Shown here: positions 1 to 10,098 of the stretch, piece by piece
Layout: every line of letters starts with the position of its first letter
How positions within the stretch are numbered: the first letter of the stretch is position 1
NCBI RefSeq assembly: GCF_905147365.1
Contig: NC_056428.1
Location: forward strand, 6,540,001 to 6,604,000
DNA: 64,000 nucleotides
Source: Aricia agestis
Lineage: Eukaryota > Arthropoda > Insecta > Lepidoptera > Lycaenidae
Direction: 5' to 3'
Made by a program: the position numbers and the translations under genes
The notes under the pieces: model-generated
Told to the model about the DNA's origin: nothing
What the model saw: only the letters and a program-made list of their open reading frames with translations
The model's database searches: none

Positions 1-420
1 CATCGTCCGCGAGTCCGACTCGCATTTGAGTCGGACTCGCGGACGATGGGTTCCGTACCGTTATAGAGCAAACATAGGCCAATAATTGTGTTTTTTGTAT
101 GGGAGCCACCCTTAATTAGTTTATTGTAAATATTATTATTAATTATTATAGTATAATATATATAATTAAGGACTTTGTGAAAATTTTAAGTCCCCACCTG
201 TTACCATTATTAATATCGAGCAAAAAAGGAAAAAAAAACACGTTTGTTGTATGGGAGCCTAAACCCTTAAATATTAATTAATTTATTTTGTTTTTAGTAT
301 TTGTTGTTATAGCGGCAACAGAAAATATACAGAATCTGTGAAAATTTCAGAAGTCTAGCTATACCGGTTCTTGAGATAGGTACAGCCTGGAGACAGACAG
401 ACAGGCGGACAGAGTAGTTT
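1..420 (+). repeat. Dispersed repeat family F1 (GGTTCCGTACC type) with 5' hairpin
   Basis: Copy of a family found at least seven times here (about 6905-7107, 27655-27838, 30168-32912 split, 59600-59660, 61970-62215, 62600-62960). Shared landmarks are GGTTCCGTACC, TGTATGGGAGCC, a TAGCGGCAACAGAAA block and GACAGACAGACGGACAG. Bases 1-21 and 28-48 are perfect inverted repeats around a 6-nt loop. No coding sequence was seen; its class is not established. Confidence 0.7.
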
Positions 421-639
421 GATAAAGGCAGTTTTATATATAATTATTACTCTATACAATTTGAAGTTGGTTTTATTTTTTTAACATAGGTAAGTATAAT
501 ATATACTAGGTACCTACTTGTTTTTTTGTAATAACTAAGTGTGCACATATAAATAATTTAAAATTAACGTGTTTTATTTATACATCCCAGAGAAATACAG
601 AAAAGCTTATGCCTGCAATATTGTCATTAGTTTTAAATT

Positions 640-830
640 CGTAGGTAACAACCCTAGCGACGATTTTTGTCATAATACGTCAAACTTAAAAATTTCAACC
701 TCAGTTCTAAGTCGGTATACTCCATAGACATAATATATACTGATATATTATGTCTATGGTATACTCTATCATTCTGTCTACTCTGGTGATAGTTACGGAT
801 GGTCAAATTTACTACATTTTGTTGCCATTT
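640..830 (+). repeat. Dispersed repeat F7 interrupted by a small palindrome
   Basis: Shares TTCGTAGGTAACA and CCCTAGCGACGATTTT blocks with 6295-6440. The copy here carries an extra palindrome (TAGACATAATATA and its inverse, about 722-760) that the second copy lacks, so the palindrome is a later insertion or expansion. Confidence 0.6.
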
Positions 831-1162
831 TGTCACTCACTGACTGACAGATCATCAGAATTCTAAGGTACTTCTAGCAGACCTTGAAATTTGGTACCCG
901 GCCTATCTATAAAGGCCTATCCTTTATTCACAATAAAAGGGAAAATTATGAAACCGGCCACTTGGCCGCACTTGCGAGTCGGACTGGCGTATAAAGGGTT
1001 CAGTGCTGTAAATTTGTATGGGAGACTTTTTACGCAATATTTTGCTTGGCTCCTTTTATATTTCATGTTTTTGGTGGGATTTTATTTACTATAATATACA
1101 AAATAAATAAGCCCTTGTTTACTTTTTCACATAATATGCCCCTTAACTTATTTTGTAATATT

Positions 1163-1433
1163 ATGGCGCTACTGACGCGCACTTTCTGAAGAATATTGTT
1201 TTCCGCCATTTACTCAACACTGGCCATGGTTTTATAGCCAAAGACCGAAGTGCCATATTAGGAAAAAAAAAATTGTGAGACAGTGACTTTGATTGACTTT
1301 TGTTAATTGTAAATGTGTTCAGAATCAATGGTGATCATAAATAAATAAATAAATTGTTGTAAATTTATCTTACATTAAATCGTATCGCACGTTTTTAGTT
1401 GTGACTCGTAGTTACTCTGTTTTCGACTGAAAA
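1163..1433 (+). promoter_or_regulatory. 5' flank and probable 5' UTR of the zinc-finger gene
   Basis: No clear TATA box was seen. A TTTTTAG acceptor-like site at about 1393-1398 could mark a short upstream intron. About 70 bp (1191-1259) resemble the inverse of 13429-13498 inside the hAT element. The extent of the promoter is inferred. Confidence 0.3.
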
Positions 1434-1538
1434 ATGGAACAAGCCTCTTGTTTAGTATGTTTTCATCCTTCAAAAAATGTTAGCGATATTGTAAATAACA
1501 ATTTATGGAATGTCTGTGAGCAGTTAGCAGAGATAAAG
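1434..1538 (+). CDS. Zinc-finger gene exon 1 (ZAD, first CxxC)
   Basis: 35 codons from the ATG, ending in phase 0 at AAAG|GTTTGT. Contains CLVC, the first half of the ZAD zinc site. Confidence 0.85.
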
Positions 1539-4500
1539 GTTTGTTTAATTTAGTACAGAGAAATATAATAGAGATATATTTTTATTATTAAATTGTTTGT
1601 TCATAGTTTGTGATAAAAAAAAATTGTAGCAAGCAAATATTTGTAAACATGGTGATTGATTTAGGAACCCATGCTCCGAGGACAGATCAATAATAATTAA
1701 TATTATGATAATTTTTTACTTCCGTCCTGCCTGTAACCAATGCTGTCCTACCTCAGCATTGACTCTAGCTACAGCCCTGCAATGCTCAAGAATAGAATCA
1801 TTGAAACAATAATTTTTGTATTGTATTACAGATTCCTAAGGCCTATGGACTGTTGCCTGCAACTAGCAGGCATAATGTAATAAAAAAATGTCAATTTGAA
1901 TTTTACAGTTGGAAAACCCGCCTAGAATATGTTCCTTGTGTCGCACGCGTTTGCGGCAGGCTCAGCAACTGTTTGTGCTAGCTAGGAGGACACATCTTCA
2001 GAACTCCAATGAGGTTACTGTTTTACAAGTGCTTACTGCACATAAATAATTTGTAGGAACATTTTTAAAATTATTTTTAAACCTGTGTACCTAGTAACAT
2101 AAGTAGCCAAAAAAAAACTCATTTTCTGTTACAGATTGAAGAAAAAGTAGAATTAGCCGTAATGAAGCAGTCTGATTTGGTGAATTATTCTGTGCCAAAA
2201 TATTATGCTGATCAAATAAATGAGGAGTCAAAAGGTAAATTGTGGAATTATGTCTAAATAGTTGCCGTGTGCAAGAATTTTTAGGCAGTTTTTATGCATT
2301 TAAAATAAAAAATATTCCAATGCAAATTAATTTCTCTAAAAAGTTTCTTTTTCTTAAAAAAATCTAATATACTTGCCCACAATCTACATAAAGCATGTCT
2401 TCAAAATAAAATGTATTATTTTTAGTATTAATATGAAATATTATTTACAGATTCAATAGGACCAGTACCTGGAACATCAGAAAAAACCTATCAAAGGAAA
2501 ATTAATTCAAAATCATTAGAGAACCAACTTCCTAGCCCAGATACTAATAGTGACGAAAATGTGGTGTTAAGGAGATGCCTATACATTGTAGACAAACCAA
2601 GAAAAAAAATTAAAAATCTATTTTCACAAGTGATGCATTATACTGAAGTAGACCCACTATTAACCACCACCGTGCCGCTTGAAACCTCTACTCCCTCAGA
2701 TTCGGAAATTCCTCTTCCGAATGATATAATTTCAACTCCTAATGTAAACTCATCTAGCTTCAAAAATTCACTTTTAGAATCGTCGAATATAAAAAGTGAA
2801 CCTCCAAAAAAGAAAATCATGCAGTCAGGCAATATTTACCCATGTAAGAAATGTGCAATGGAGTTTATTTATAAAAGTAGACTGCAGTGGCATAATGCTC
2901 ATTGTCATCCCCGTGTACGGAAAACATATAATTGCAAGTTCTGTGGGAAGAATTGTCAATCCAAGCAAAATTTGATATCACACACAAGGGTACATACAGG
3001 TGATTTGTTATGTATATTACTTTATGTCAGAAATGATAATATTTTTGTGTATCTAGACTGAAATATTGATATTTCTGTAAAAAATTGTCATTTTTATGCA
3101 TGTTACAATAATTTGTAACACACATTATTCTCATCGAGGCTCGAGCTTTTGTTTACGCGGCCGAAGTTCGGTAAGATTACGTCACTCGTCAGCAATGTCA
3201 AACGATGAGGTCAAACGCATACAATACGCGGCTAATTTCGGCATGGTGTGTCATCGGTATAAAATACATAGCAGGCGTAATCATGCGGAACTTCGGCCGC
3301 ATTTTTTCGGCCTAGTGTGTTTAGACACTTAGGGAAAAACAAAAAAACAACACATATTTATGATGCATAGAAAGTATCACGCTGCGTCTAATAAGAGCAA
3401 AGCGTGATTGGAAAATGTGGAAAACTGGGAAAGTTATTCATCTTTGTCACTTTGCAGCTCTGAAAGAGCAAATTTTTTTGTGATTTGTATGGGCGTCATG
3501 AAATTTTCCATACAAATGTGAAAAAGAATTACTTTCAGTGCTGCTTCTTTCACAGCGAACTCTATAATCAATAAAATATAATCACAAATCTTATATCAAT
3601 ACATCATCAACTTACATCTGCATGTTGCAGGCGAGAAACCATACGAGTGCGCGGAGTGCGGGGGGTGCTTCATATCGAAGCAGACCCTCACGAGGCACAT
3701 CCTGGTCACCCACCGCAAACACAAACCGTACGTCTGCCAGACCTGCGGCAAGGCGTTTCCGGAGAAGTCAGTATTATTATAATATAATATATAAGCTTTT
3801 GGAAGCTTCGCTCGCTTGGAATTCTGAGAATGACATAATTTCAGAAAAAAACAACTTTTGGTACCTAAATTAATATAGCCTCAGGAACATACCAGCTTTC
3901 CATCGGTGTTAAAATGTTTGCCATCGGACCAGTAGTTTCAGAGATTACCTCTACTACCTACAAACAAAAAAACAAATTTTACCTCTCTATTATACAGGGT
4001 GCAATTAAACCTTCCGGCCAAATTTTGATGTAAGTATTGATCCTTGTTAAAAATCACTCCACTCAGTAGGTACTACAATTTTTAAAAATAGCTTCCGAAA
4101 GTTTTCCTAAAAAACACCACAATTATGGCCACTACGCGCCTACGCCGCCGCCATCCCGTTTTAACGCCGGTGCGTGCCTTTCGCGCCCCTCTGGCGCCCC
4201 GCGCCACCCCCGCTCTACCCCTACGTGCGTGTATGGCGAGTGGCGACAGACCGACCGGCGTCATATCGTAATTCTTACGAAGTGACTATCCTGCAACGAT
4301 TTCGATTGGAATAAAATAATATGTTATTGTAAAAAATTAACACCCTATTTTTGGGTAAAGGGACTCTCCTAACGATGCCAAATGCCCTAAAAATTTGGCC
4401 GGTAGGTTTAATTGCACCCTGTATTAGTGTACACTAGCTATTTGACCGAGCTTTGCTCGGTATTCGATGAAAATGACATTTTTTAAAAATGATTCCTAGC

Positions 4501-7500
4501 TAGATCGATTTATCGCCACCGAATCCCCCCATATACTCATGAAAATCGTTCGAGCCTATTCCGAGATTCCAATTATATATATATACAAGAATTGCTCGTT
4601 TAAAGATATAAGATACATGTAAAAAATACTAGATGACATGACGCCCGCAACGAAGCTGCGCCAAAATTCGTTTATTGCGCGTAAACCGTACATTTTTTCG
4701 GGATAAAAAGTATGCTATGTCTTTTCCCGGAACTTACAGTATCGCCATACCATATTTCAGCAAAATCGGTTCAGCTGTTTGGGCGTGAAAAGGTAACAAA
4801 CGTACTTTCGCATTTATAATATTAGAATGTAATATCCAACGCTAGACGACCGCCTAGGGCGCCGGACAAATACGCTCATATTATTTTTTCCTAAGTTTGA
4901 CCCAATCTAAAAAGTTCTATCTCCGCGACGCTCGAGTAACTTACACAAATGAAGACGTGAGTTGACGAGCATGACTGTAGCACAATAGACATAACTACCA
5001 GTACTTCGACTGCAAAGAAACGGACAGGTTTCAATATCTGTCAAATTCGTCGGGTTTCACTAGGATTATGAAGGGAATGTGCCTCGCGCTGGCTGATATA
5101 ATTTATTTTTAACCCTTTAACCGCCGAGCTTAAAATCAATTGTCGTGCTTCTAGCGCCAGCTCGAAATATGTAATAGTGATGTGCAAACTTATCTTTTTG
5201 GATGTCGATAATTTATAATTTATATAAAGTATAAACTGATATCTAAAATTATTTGAATCCATAATGTTGTAAGTAGATATACAACGCTGGCAAAAACATT
5301 AGATAAAAACAGCTTGAATAGTGAAGTGACATAATTCCCGATATTTGTTATTACATTTCAAATAATATTAATTTCATAGTTTCCACGGATTAAATAATTG
5401 AGTTGTTAAAATATATAACCTACTACAAAATATATAGATTTTCAATAGATCCATATCCCATCCCCTTTACACGCATACTATTTCATCTAAATGTCGTAGC
5501 AGACAGACAGATAGGAAAGCGTTACTTCGTAATTTATTGTAATTTTATTTCTAATTTAAGTATCCACTACAATCACATTTATCGATAGCATCATTATAAC
5601 CACAACACTAGTGGAAAATTCTAGAAGGGGTACTCGCTTATGACGTCAGAAGCGGTCGTCTTTTTCCGACCGTGGCGCAGGGTGTGCTGACAACATGCAG
5701 GATAGGGATGGGAATCGTCAATTCAATCACTGAAATTTTTATACTATATTTATTATAAATTAGGTAAAATAAGTTTATTTGTTCAGTAACCATTGCTTTA
5801 TAATAAATTAGTTAGTAAAAACAGAAATGTTTTCATTTATGTGGATTTTTGTATCAGTAAATCATTGCTTATGTCCCGTCCCTACTGTCGGATTTTTCCT
5901 ACTCGGGCGTTGGACATCAATATACTTTTCTAAGAATATTTTCGTTAATTTATTTAACTTTAGACATTATTTTTAGGTCTTCTAATTAAGAAACTAAAGT
6001 GTAATCAATTGTAAATTATTACTTCGTTAACTATTTACCAAGTATAAACATTATTTCAATATAATACAGTGCTATCAAACAAAAAAGGCAGATTAACCGA
6101 GTAGTGGTACTGGTCGTAAATATCCGACCTTGGCGAAATGGGCCCGAAAATATTTGTCGGATTATTCCGACCTTGGCGGCTAAAGGGTTAAATATTTAAA
6201 ATAAAGATTTCAAAATTGGATTCTGTCAATTTTAATCGCATGTGCCAAAACAAACCACAATACGACCAAAGAGGAACACGTCCAACGAATATGTCATAGT
6301 TTTAAATTCGTAGGTAACAAGTTAACAACCCTAGCGACGATTTTCGTCATAATACGTCAAAATTAAAAATTTCAACATCAGTTCTATGTTCGGCATACTC
6401 TATAATTCTGTCTACTCTGACTGTAGTCTGTAACTAACATTTGTAACATACAACAATTACTCATTTTTTCCCTTACAATTTGAGCAAACCTTGTACTTTA
6501 TCACCTGGCTAATATATCTGTCTACCATAAAATGTACAGTGTTTTTTTATTTCAAATAATTTTTCTGGCCCTAAAGCCTCCATTTATGCAAAAAAGGCAT
6601 TTTCTACTGTTAGTTATCGTGTTCATCCAGTCACGAGTTCAAATAGCATTCTGGACTCCCCAACTAACGTTAACCCTTTCCTCAAGGGCCCCTCTGCGCG
6701 TCCACGAGCGCACGCACACGGGCGAGAAGCCGTACGCGTGCCACTGCGGCGTCAGCTTTGCTAATATCAGGACCTTCCATCTGCACTTCCGCAGCGGCGC
6801 GCACCACAGGCGTTTATATTTTTTACATCGTAATGAAAGGTAAGATTTACAAAGTATTCTCAAGAAGGCGACTAAAGCAAAATTGACGATTTTATAATTA
6901 ATTTTTATTGTTCCGTTCCCAAAGGATTAAAACGGGATCCTTTTACTAAGACTTCGATGTCTGTCCAGACTGTCTGTCTGTGTGTCTCCAGGCTGTAACT
7001 CAAGAACCACTATAGCTAGACTTCTGAAATTTTCACAGATTGTGTATATCTTGCCGCTCGCGCTATAACAAATACTAAAAACAAAATAGATTAAATATTT
7101 AAGGGGGTCCGCTGGTGAGGTGACTGCACCTTGTTAGTCTTCAGACTTTGTTAGAAGAAGAACATCAATCTTCCTTAACATTTATTAAGTTAAAGCGCAG
7201 TGATAATATAATGTTCGATAGTTAATGTGTAGAGATGTAATGGCGGTGCCGCACGCCGGCGCCGGCCTTCCACTGCAAAGGAAAAGAGATGCGCGGGAGA
7301 CGTAAAGAGGCCCATTCACGGCAAGACTGCACGGCAGTCTTGGCGTGAATGGGCCCTTTAAGGGGCGCTCGACGTTTGGATACTCGCTGTGGCAAACTTG
7401 CGATCGGATACTTGCGTTAACATCCGCACCGTACGCGCCGCATTTCCTGAACTGTGCAGTACGTTCGGCGCGTACAAGTGCTGGCAAATGTGCGATCAAC

Positions 7501-9594
7501 TTTAAATATATAGAGTATATGCGCTCTGTCCTCTGAGTTCTGACGCCCGCAACTCCGTTTTTTTTATGATATAGGGGGGCAAACGAGCAAACGGATCACC
7601 TGATGGAAATCAACTTCCGTCGCCCATGGACACTCGCAGCATCAGAAGAGGTGCAGGTGCGTTGCCGGCCTTTTAAGAGGGAATAGGGTAATAGGGGAGG
7701 GTAGGGATGGCAAGGAATTAGGGGAGGGTAGGGAAGGGAATAGGGTAGGGGATTGGGCCTCCGGTAAACTCACTCACTCGGCGAAACACAGCGCTGTTTC
7801 ACGCCGGTTTTCTGTGAGAACGTGGTATTTCTCCGGTCGAGCCGGCACGTTCGTGCCGAAGCATGGCTCTCCCACGTATTGGGAGAGCCATGCTCTCCCG
7901 TTGCGCCAAAGTTCGTTTATCGCGCGAGAACCGTACATTTTTCGAGATAAAAGTTTCTTATGTTGATTCTCAGGATTCCTTGTGTCTCCGTACCAGATGT
8001 ACTAAATAAAGTAACGAAGGGGCTGGCGAGGTACGATCGCTGGCCCAAGTCGGCCAGCTGCACGGCCGGGACCACGGAGACCACGCCCACGGTGGCCTCG
8101 CCCACGGGGACCACGCTCACGGAAACCACGCTCAGGGAGACCACGCTCACAGAGACCACGCCCACGGACACTACGCCCACGGACACTACGCCCTCAGTGA
8201 CCACGCCCAAGGAGACCACGCAAAAGGAGACCACGCCCACGTTGACCACTCGCCCGAAGACCAAACATCCGGAGGAGCGTCTGCACTGCCCCTTTTGCGG
8301 GGCGACGTGTGGTGATAAGGTAAAAGCTGAGCATTAAACTTTTTTAGGGTTCCGTAGCCAAAAAGCAAGAAAAGGGAACACTTATAGATTCATGTCTGTC
8401 TGCTAATTCGTATGTCACAGCCACTTTTCTCCGAAACTATAAGACCTATTCAAGTAAAACGTAGTAAGTAGGTGTAATCGATCAGCCGCATTAGGGTTTT
8501 CATGAAAGCCATAATATGTGGCCATAATATATCTATAGATAGGTTTCCAGAAATGATATTGAGATTTCTAATATCATGTCTCTCTTAACTGGATAGTTTG
8601 CGCTAGAGACACTTGTAACGTGGCAAGAAGTTAGTTAGGTAGATACTTTATTCTATTCAACATTGAATTGTCTTGATTACACCTACCGAGTACCGAGTAG
8701 ACCGAGACAGTGCTCTCGACTCAGCTTTGGGAGCAATGTTTCGCCACTCTACTAGGTGTAACAAGACCTTAACTTGTATCCACAGTAACGCCTCCGTGGC
8801 CCAGTTGTTCAGAGCTCGGCTGTTGCCTCGGAGGTCGTGGATTCGATTCCGGCGTTGGAAACATGTTATTTCCAAGTTTGGTTAGGATAATGCAGGCTGA
8901 TCACCTGATTGTCTGACAAGTGAGATGATCCATGCGTCGGATGGGCATGTAAAAAGTCGGTCCTGCGCCTGATCTCTCGCCAGCCATGTCGGTCTTCCGT
9001 CCCATTGGGCTATGAGAGTAAAAGGAATAGAGAGTACTCTTGTGTACTGCGCACACAATTGGATGCTATAAAACTGATCTTGATTTCAATGAAACCGGCG
9101 ACCGTCACCGAAACCGGTGTAGGAGTTATTATTATTGTAACGAAGTTCCTTATCGCGCGTTGCGAAAGGGAGCTAGACAGAAAAAAATAAGGCGAAAAGT
9201 TGTGTCGCACGGCTCACAACTATAGAATTTTTGCTAACTATAGCCGTGCGGTAGCGCGTGTTTCTCTCTCTGTCTATTTTTTGAGTGTATAAAGGTTTTT
9301 TGTATAACAAATAATAAACTGGAACTTCGTTCCATCCGCGTGTCCTTTGACACCTCTCAAGTTTTTTTATTATTATAGTGCCGTCTCCGCAGCCACATGC
9401 GTGTGCACCTGATGTTCGAAGTGGGCCAGTTCCCGTGCCCCGTCTGCTGCGAGACCTGCACCAGCCTGGACCACTTGGTGATCCACCTGGACTACCACCC
9501 CGACAGCGATTCCTGCCAGACCTGCAACGTTACCTTCGTCAACTCCAGGGATATGAAACGCCACATCGGTATATTTCACGCCAATACTATTTAA
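1434..9594 (+). CDS. ZAD-type C2H2 zinc-finger protein (8 exons)
   Basis: Probable nuclear DNA-binding transcription regulator. The exons are 1434-1538, 1909-2013, 2135-2234, 2451-2999, 3631-3766, 6687-6839, 7974-8319 and 9379-9594. They total 1710 nt (569 residues plus stop), with every junction phase matching. Residues 1-70 carry paired CxxC motifs (CLVC; CSLC) typical of the ZAD dimerisation domain. A Ser/Pro-rich stretch follows, then eight C2H2-like fingers. Fingers 2-5 are joined by canonical or near-canonical TGEKPY linkers and the last three form a separate group. A threonine-rich repeat tract lies between finger 5 and finger 6. Finger 5 has a CxC instead of CxxC pair. The start is the first ATG, directly before the ZAD. 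ZAD zinc-finger genes are a large insect family, so the orthologue cannot be named. Introns 5 and 6 hold several repeats. Confidence is good for the gene and moderate for the exon 6 donor and exon 7 acceptor. Confidence 0.87.
1909..2013 (+). CDS. Zinc-finger gene exon 2 (ZAD, second CxxC)
   Basis: 35 codons between a TTTTACAG acceptor and a GTTACT donor. Contains PPRICSLCRTRL, the second ZAD cysteine pair. Confidence 0.85.
2135..2234 (+). CDS. Zinc-finger gene exon 3 (linker)
   Basis: 100 nt, phase 0 in and phase 1 out, between GTTACAG and GTAAAT. Acidic linker with no recognised domain. Confidence 0.8.
2451..2999 (+). CDS. Zinc-finger gene exon 4 (linker, fingers 1-2)
   Basis: 549 nt after TTATTTACAG. 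Ser/Thr/Pro-rich region, a lysine patch (PPKKKIM), then fingers YPCKKC and YNCKFC. It splits inside the TGEKPY linker (CATACAG|GTGATT), a common zinc-finger intron site. Confidence 0.87.
3140..3331 (-). repeat. MITE of the GTGTCTAAACAC family (one end degraded)
   Basis: Related to the complete copy at 49817-49999. The GGCCTAGTGTGTTTAGACAC terminus is kept at the right end, and the left terminus has decayed. Lies in intron 4 of the zinc-finger gene. Confidence 0.55.
3463..3560 (+). repeat. Fragment of the palindromic MITE seen at 48810-49070
   Basis: Shares the GCTCTGAAAG, CATACAAATGTGAAAAA and CTTTCACAG.GAACTCT blocks with 48870-49015, arranged as an inverted repeat. Outer ends are missing. 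Confidence 0.5.
3631..3766 (+). CDS. Zinc-finger gene exon 5 (finger 3, start of finger 4)
   Basis: 136 nt after CATGTTGCAG. Completes the TGEKPY linker and encodes fingers YECAEC and YVCQTC. The donor is GTCAGT, phase 2 out. GC content is far above the flanking introns. Confidence 0.85.
3993..4423. mobile_element. MITE with TTA target duplication
   Basis: Terminal inverted repeats start TACAGGGTGCAATTAAACCT and extend about 33 bp with one mismatch. Both ends are flanked by TTA (3990-3992, 4424-4426). A 3-bp TWA duplication fits PIF/Harbinger-type elements (inference). A diverged relative spans 25925-27112. Any ORF inside is incidental. Confidence 0.75.
4430..4622 (+). repeat. Dispersed repeat F3 (GAGCTTTGCTCGG type)
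   Basis: Shares ACCGAGCTTTGCTCGGTATTC, CTAGCTAGATCGATTTATCG and TACAAGAATTGCTCGTTTAA with copies near 22065-22285, 43665-43872, 43985-44162 and 52147-52362. Non-coding, class unassigned. Confidence 0.65.
4635..4835 (+). repeat. Dispersed repeat F4 (CGGGATAAAA type)
   Basis: Landmarks are GACGCCCGCAAC, TGCGCCAAA, CCGTACATTTTT, GGGATAAAA, ATACCATATTTCAGC and GGCGTGAAAAGGTAACAAAC. Other copies are at 7539-8010 (split), 21135-21300 and 22375-22562. This fullest plus-strand copy shows what underlies exon 7 of the zinc-finger gene. Confidence 0.65.
5113..6187. mobile_element. piggyBac-type non-autonomous element (TTAA duplication)
   Basis: Both ends are flanked by TTAA (5109-5112, 6188-6191). The termini CCCTTTAACCGCC and CCCTTTAGCCGCC are inverted repeats with one mismatch. 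TTAA plus CCC is the piggyBac hallmark. 1075 bp with no transposase reading frame. Sits in intron 5 of the zinc-finger gene. Confidence 0.75.
6295..6440 (+). repeat. Second copy of dispersed repeat F7
   Basis: Aligns with 640-830 but has GTTAACAA extra after GGTAACAA and lacks the palindrome found in the first copy. Confidence 0.55.
6687..6839 (+). CDS. Zinc-finger gene exon 6 (end of finger 4, finger 5)
   Basis: 153 nt after TTTCCTCAAG. Completes finger 4 (RVHERTH), then TGEKPY and finger 5 with an atypical CHC pair and an HFRSGAHH histidine end. The donor chosen is AAAG|GTAAGA, phase 2 out. The last 11 residues, after HHRR, look unlike a finger, so an earlier unseen donor is possible. Confidence 0.72.
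6905..7107 (-). repeat. F1 dispersed repeat copy
   Basis: Inverse of the 1-420 family: GTTCCGTTCCCAAAGG, GTCTGTCTGTGTGTCTCC, CTTCTGAAATTTTCACAG and CTATAACAAATACTAAAAAC appear in order. Confidence 0.65.
7304..7360. repeat. Imperfect hairpin
   Basis: GGCCCATTCACGGCAAGACTG is followed by its near-perfect inverse (CAGTCTTGGCGTGAATGGGCC). Probably the core of a small MITE in the intron. Confidence 0.5.
7539..8010 (+). repeat. F4 repeat split by F2; supplies the exon 7 acceptor
   Basis: GACGCCCGCAACTCCG (to 7557) resumes after the F2 insertion as TTGCGCCAAAGTTCG (from about 7900). The stretch TGTCTCCGTACCAGAT aligns with the TATCGCCATACCATAT block of the 4635-4835 copy. The first roughly 30 nt of exon 7 therefore appear repeat-derived. 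Confidence 0.55.
7557..7885 (-). repeat. F2 interspersed repeat (SINE-like, poly-A on minus strand)
   Basis: Poly-T at the left, then CGAGCAAACGGATCACCTGATGG, a GGGTAGGGAAGGGAATAGGG purine tract, GGCCTCCGGTAAACTCACTC and GCATGGCTCTCCCACGT. Other copies are at 18885, 23310, 44357, 47965 and 49140. A tail on one strand plus a variable 5' end suggests a SINE or a non-LTR 3' end. This copy splits F4 between 7557 and 7900. Confidence 0.7.
7974..8319 (+). CDS. Zinc-finger gene exon 7 (Thr-rich linker, start of finger 6)
   Basis: 346 nt. The acceptor TTGATTCTCAG keeps phase (AG+G). The exon encodes a short novel N-part, a pentapeptide Thr-rich array, then LHCPFCGATCGDK, the first half of finger 6. 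The donor AAG|GTAAAA is phase 0. An alternative in-phase AG at 8029-8030 exists but has no pyrimidine tract. Confidence 0.72.
8071..8250 (+). repeat. Coding minisatellite, about 15-bp unit
   Basis: About eleven imperfect tandem units of the ACCACGCCCACGGAG type, encoding [E/D]TT[P/L]T pentapeptides. Every unit length is a multiple of three, so the frame is kept. The antisense strand is also open across it, but only as a by-product of the repeat. Confidence 0.8.
8786..9140 (+). mobile_element. tRNA-derived SINE, copy 1
   Basis: The head resembles a tRNA (A-box region GTGGCCCAGTTGTTC, B-box GGATTCGATTCC). The body has GTTATTTCCAAGTTTGG, GATGATCCATGCGTCGGATGG and GAATAGAGAGTACTCTTGTGTACTG. It lies in intron 7 of the zinc-finger gene and ends near GAAACCGGTGTAGGAG with an ATT-rich tail. 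Confidence 0.8.
9379..9594 (+). CDS. Zinc-finger gene exon 8 (fingers 6-8, stop)
   Basis: 216 nt after TTATTATAG. Completes finger 6 (SHMRVH), then fingers FPCPVC and SCQTC with an H-x4-H end, and stops at TAA eight residues after the last zinc ligand pair begins. Confidence 0.85.
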   Translation, partial: CRLRSHMRVHLMFEVGQFPCPVCCETCTSLDHLVIHLDYHPDSDSCQTCNVTFVNSRDMKRHIGIFHANTI

Positions 9595-9944
9595 CGTAAG
9601 GCTAGTACCTAAGCGTATTATGTGGACAGCTGAGGAGGACAGGGTGAGTCCGGATCATAAAGTTAGTATACCTAGCGGAATAGAGAAACAAAGGCGAGCA
9701 AGCGTGATGTCACCATCAATTATTAGCATCAATAACACTGCGTGGTAAAAAGAGACGTGTGATACATGACAGCAAAACTCTTTTTTCTCATCTGTTTGAC
9801 ATCCAGTCGGCACTTATCGGCATGCTGACAATTTAGCCTAACCGGCCGGACTAATTGGCCAACTAAATTGCATAGTATACCAATATTAGTATTATATTTA
9901 TTTATTTACATTCTAATAGTATCTTATCTTATATTTTTTTTATT
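9595..9944. other. Intergenic; probable 3' UTR start
   Basis: No reading frame or recognised repeat was seen. The zinc-finger 3' UTR must begin here; its polyadenylation site could not be fixed. Confidence 0.4.
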
Positions 9945-10098
9945 TTAAATATTTTTAGTTATATTTTATGGTTGCCTGGAAGAGACTGCTTCCAGCAGTA
10001 AGGCCGCCATTTCAAATTATATCTGTTTTTGTAACTTGTTTAAATTGATCTGTTTTGTTGGTTTGAATAAAGACTTTTTTTTATTTTATTTTTTATAG
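9945..10098 (+). repeat. Non-LTR retrotransposon 3' tail
   Basis: GGTTGCCTGGAAGAGACTGC, AGCAGTAAGGCCGCC and AATAAAGACTTTTTTTT are followed by an A/T-rich tail. Its inverse lies at 53833-53985. Only the 3' end is present. Confidence 0.6.

Noticed and set aside
4082..4264. 60-residue Arg/Ala-rich minus-strand frame
   Set aside because: GC-rich interior of the 3993-4423 MITE; not conserved in its relative.
7917..8264. Minus-strand open frame rich in Val-Ser over the zinc-finger exon 7
   Set aside because: Antisense shadow of the threonine minisatellite; no start context, splice partner or domain.
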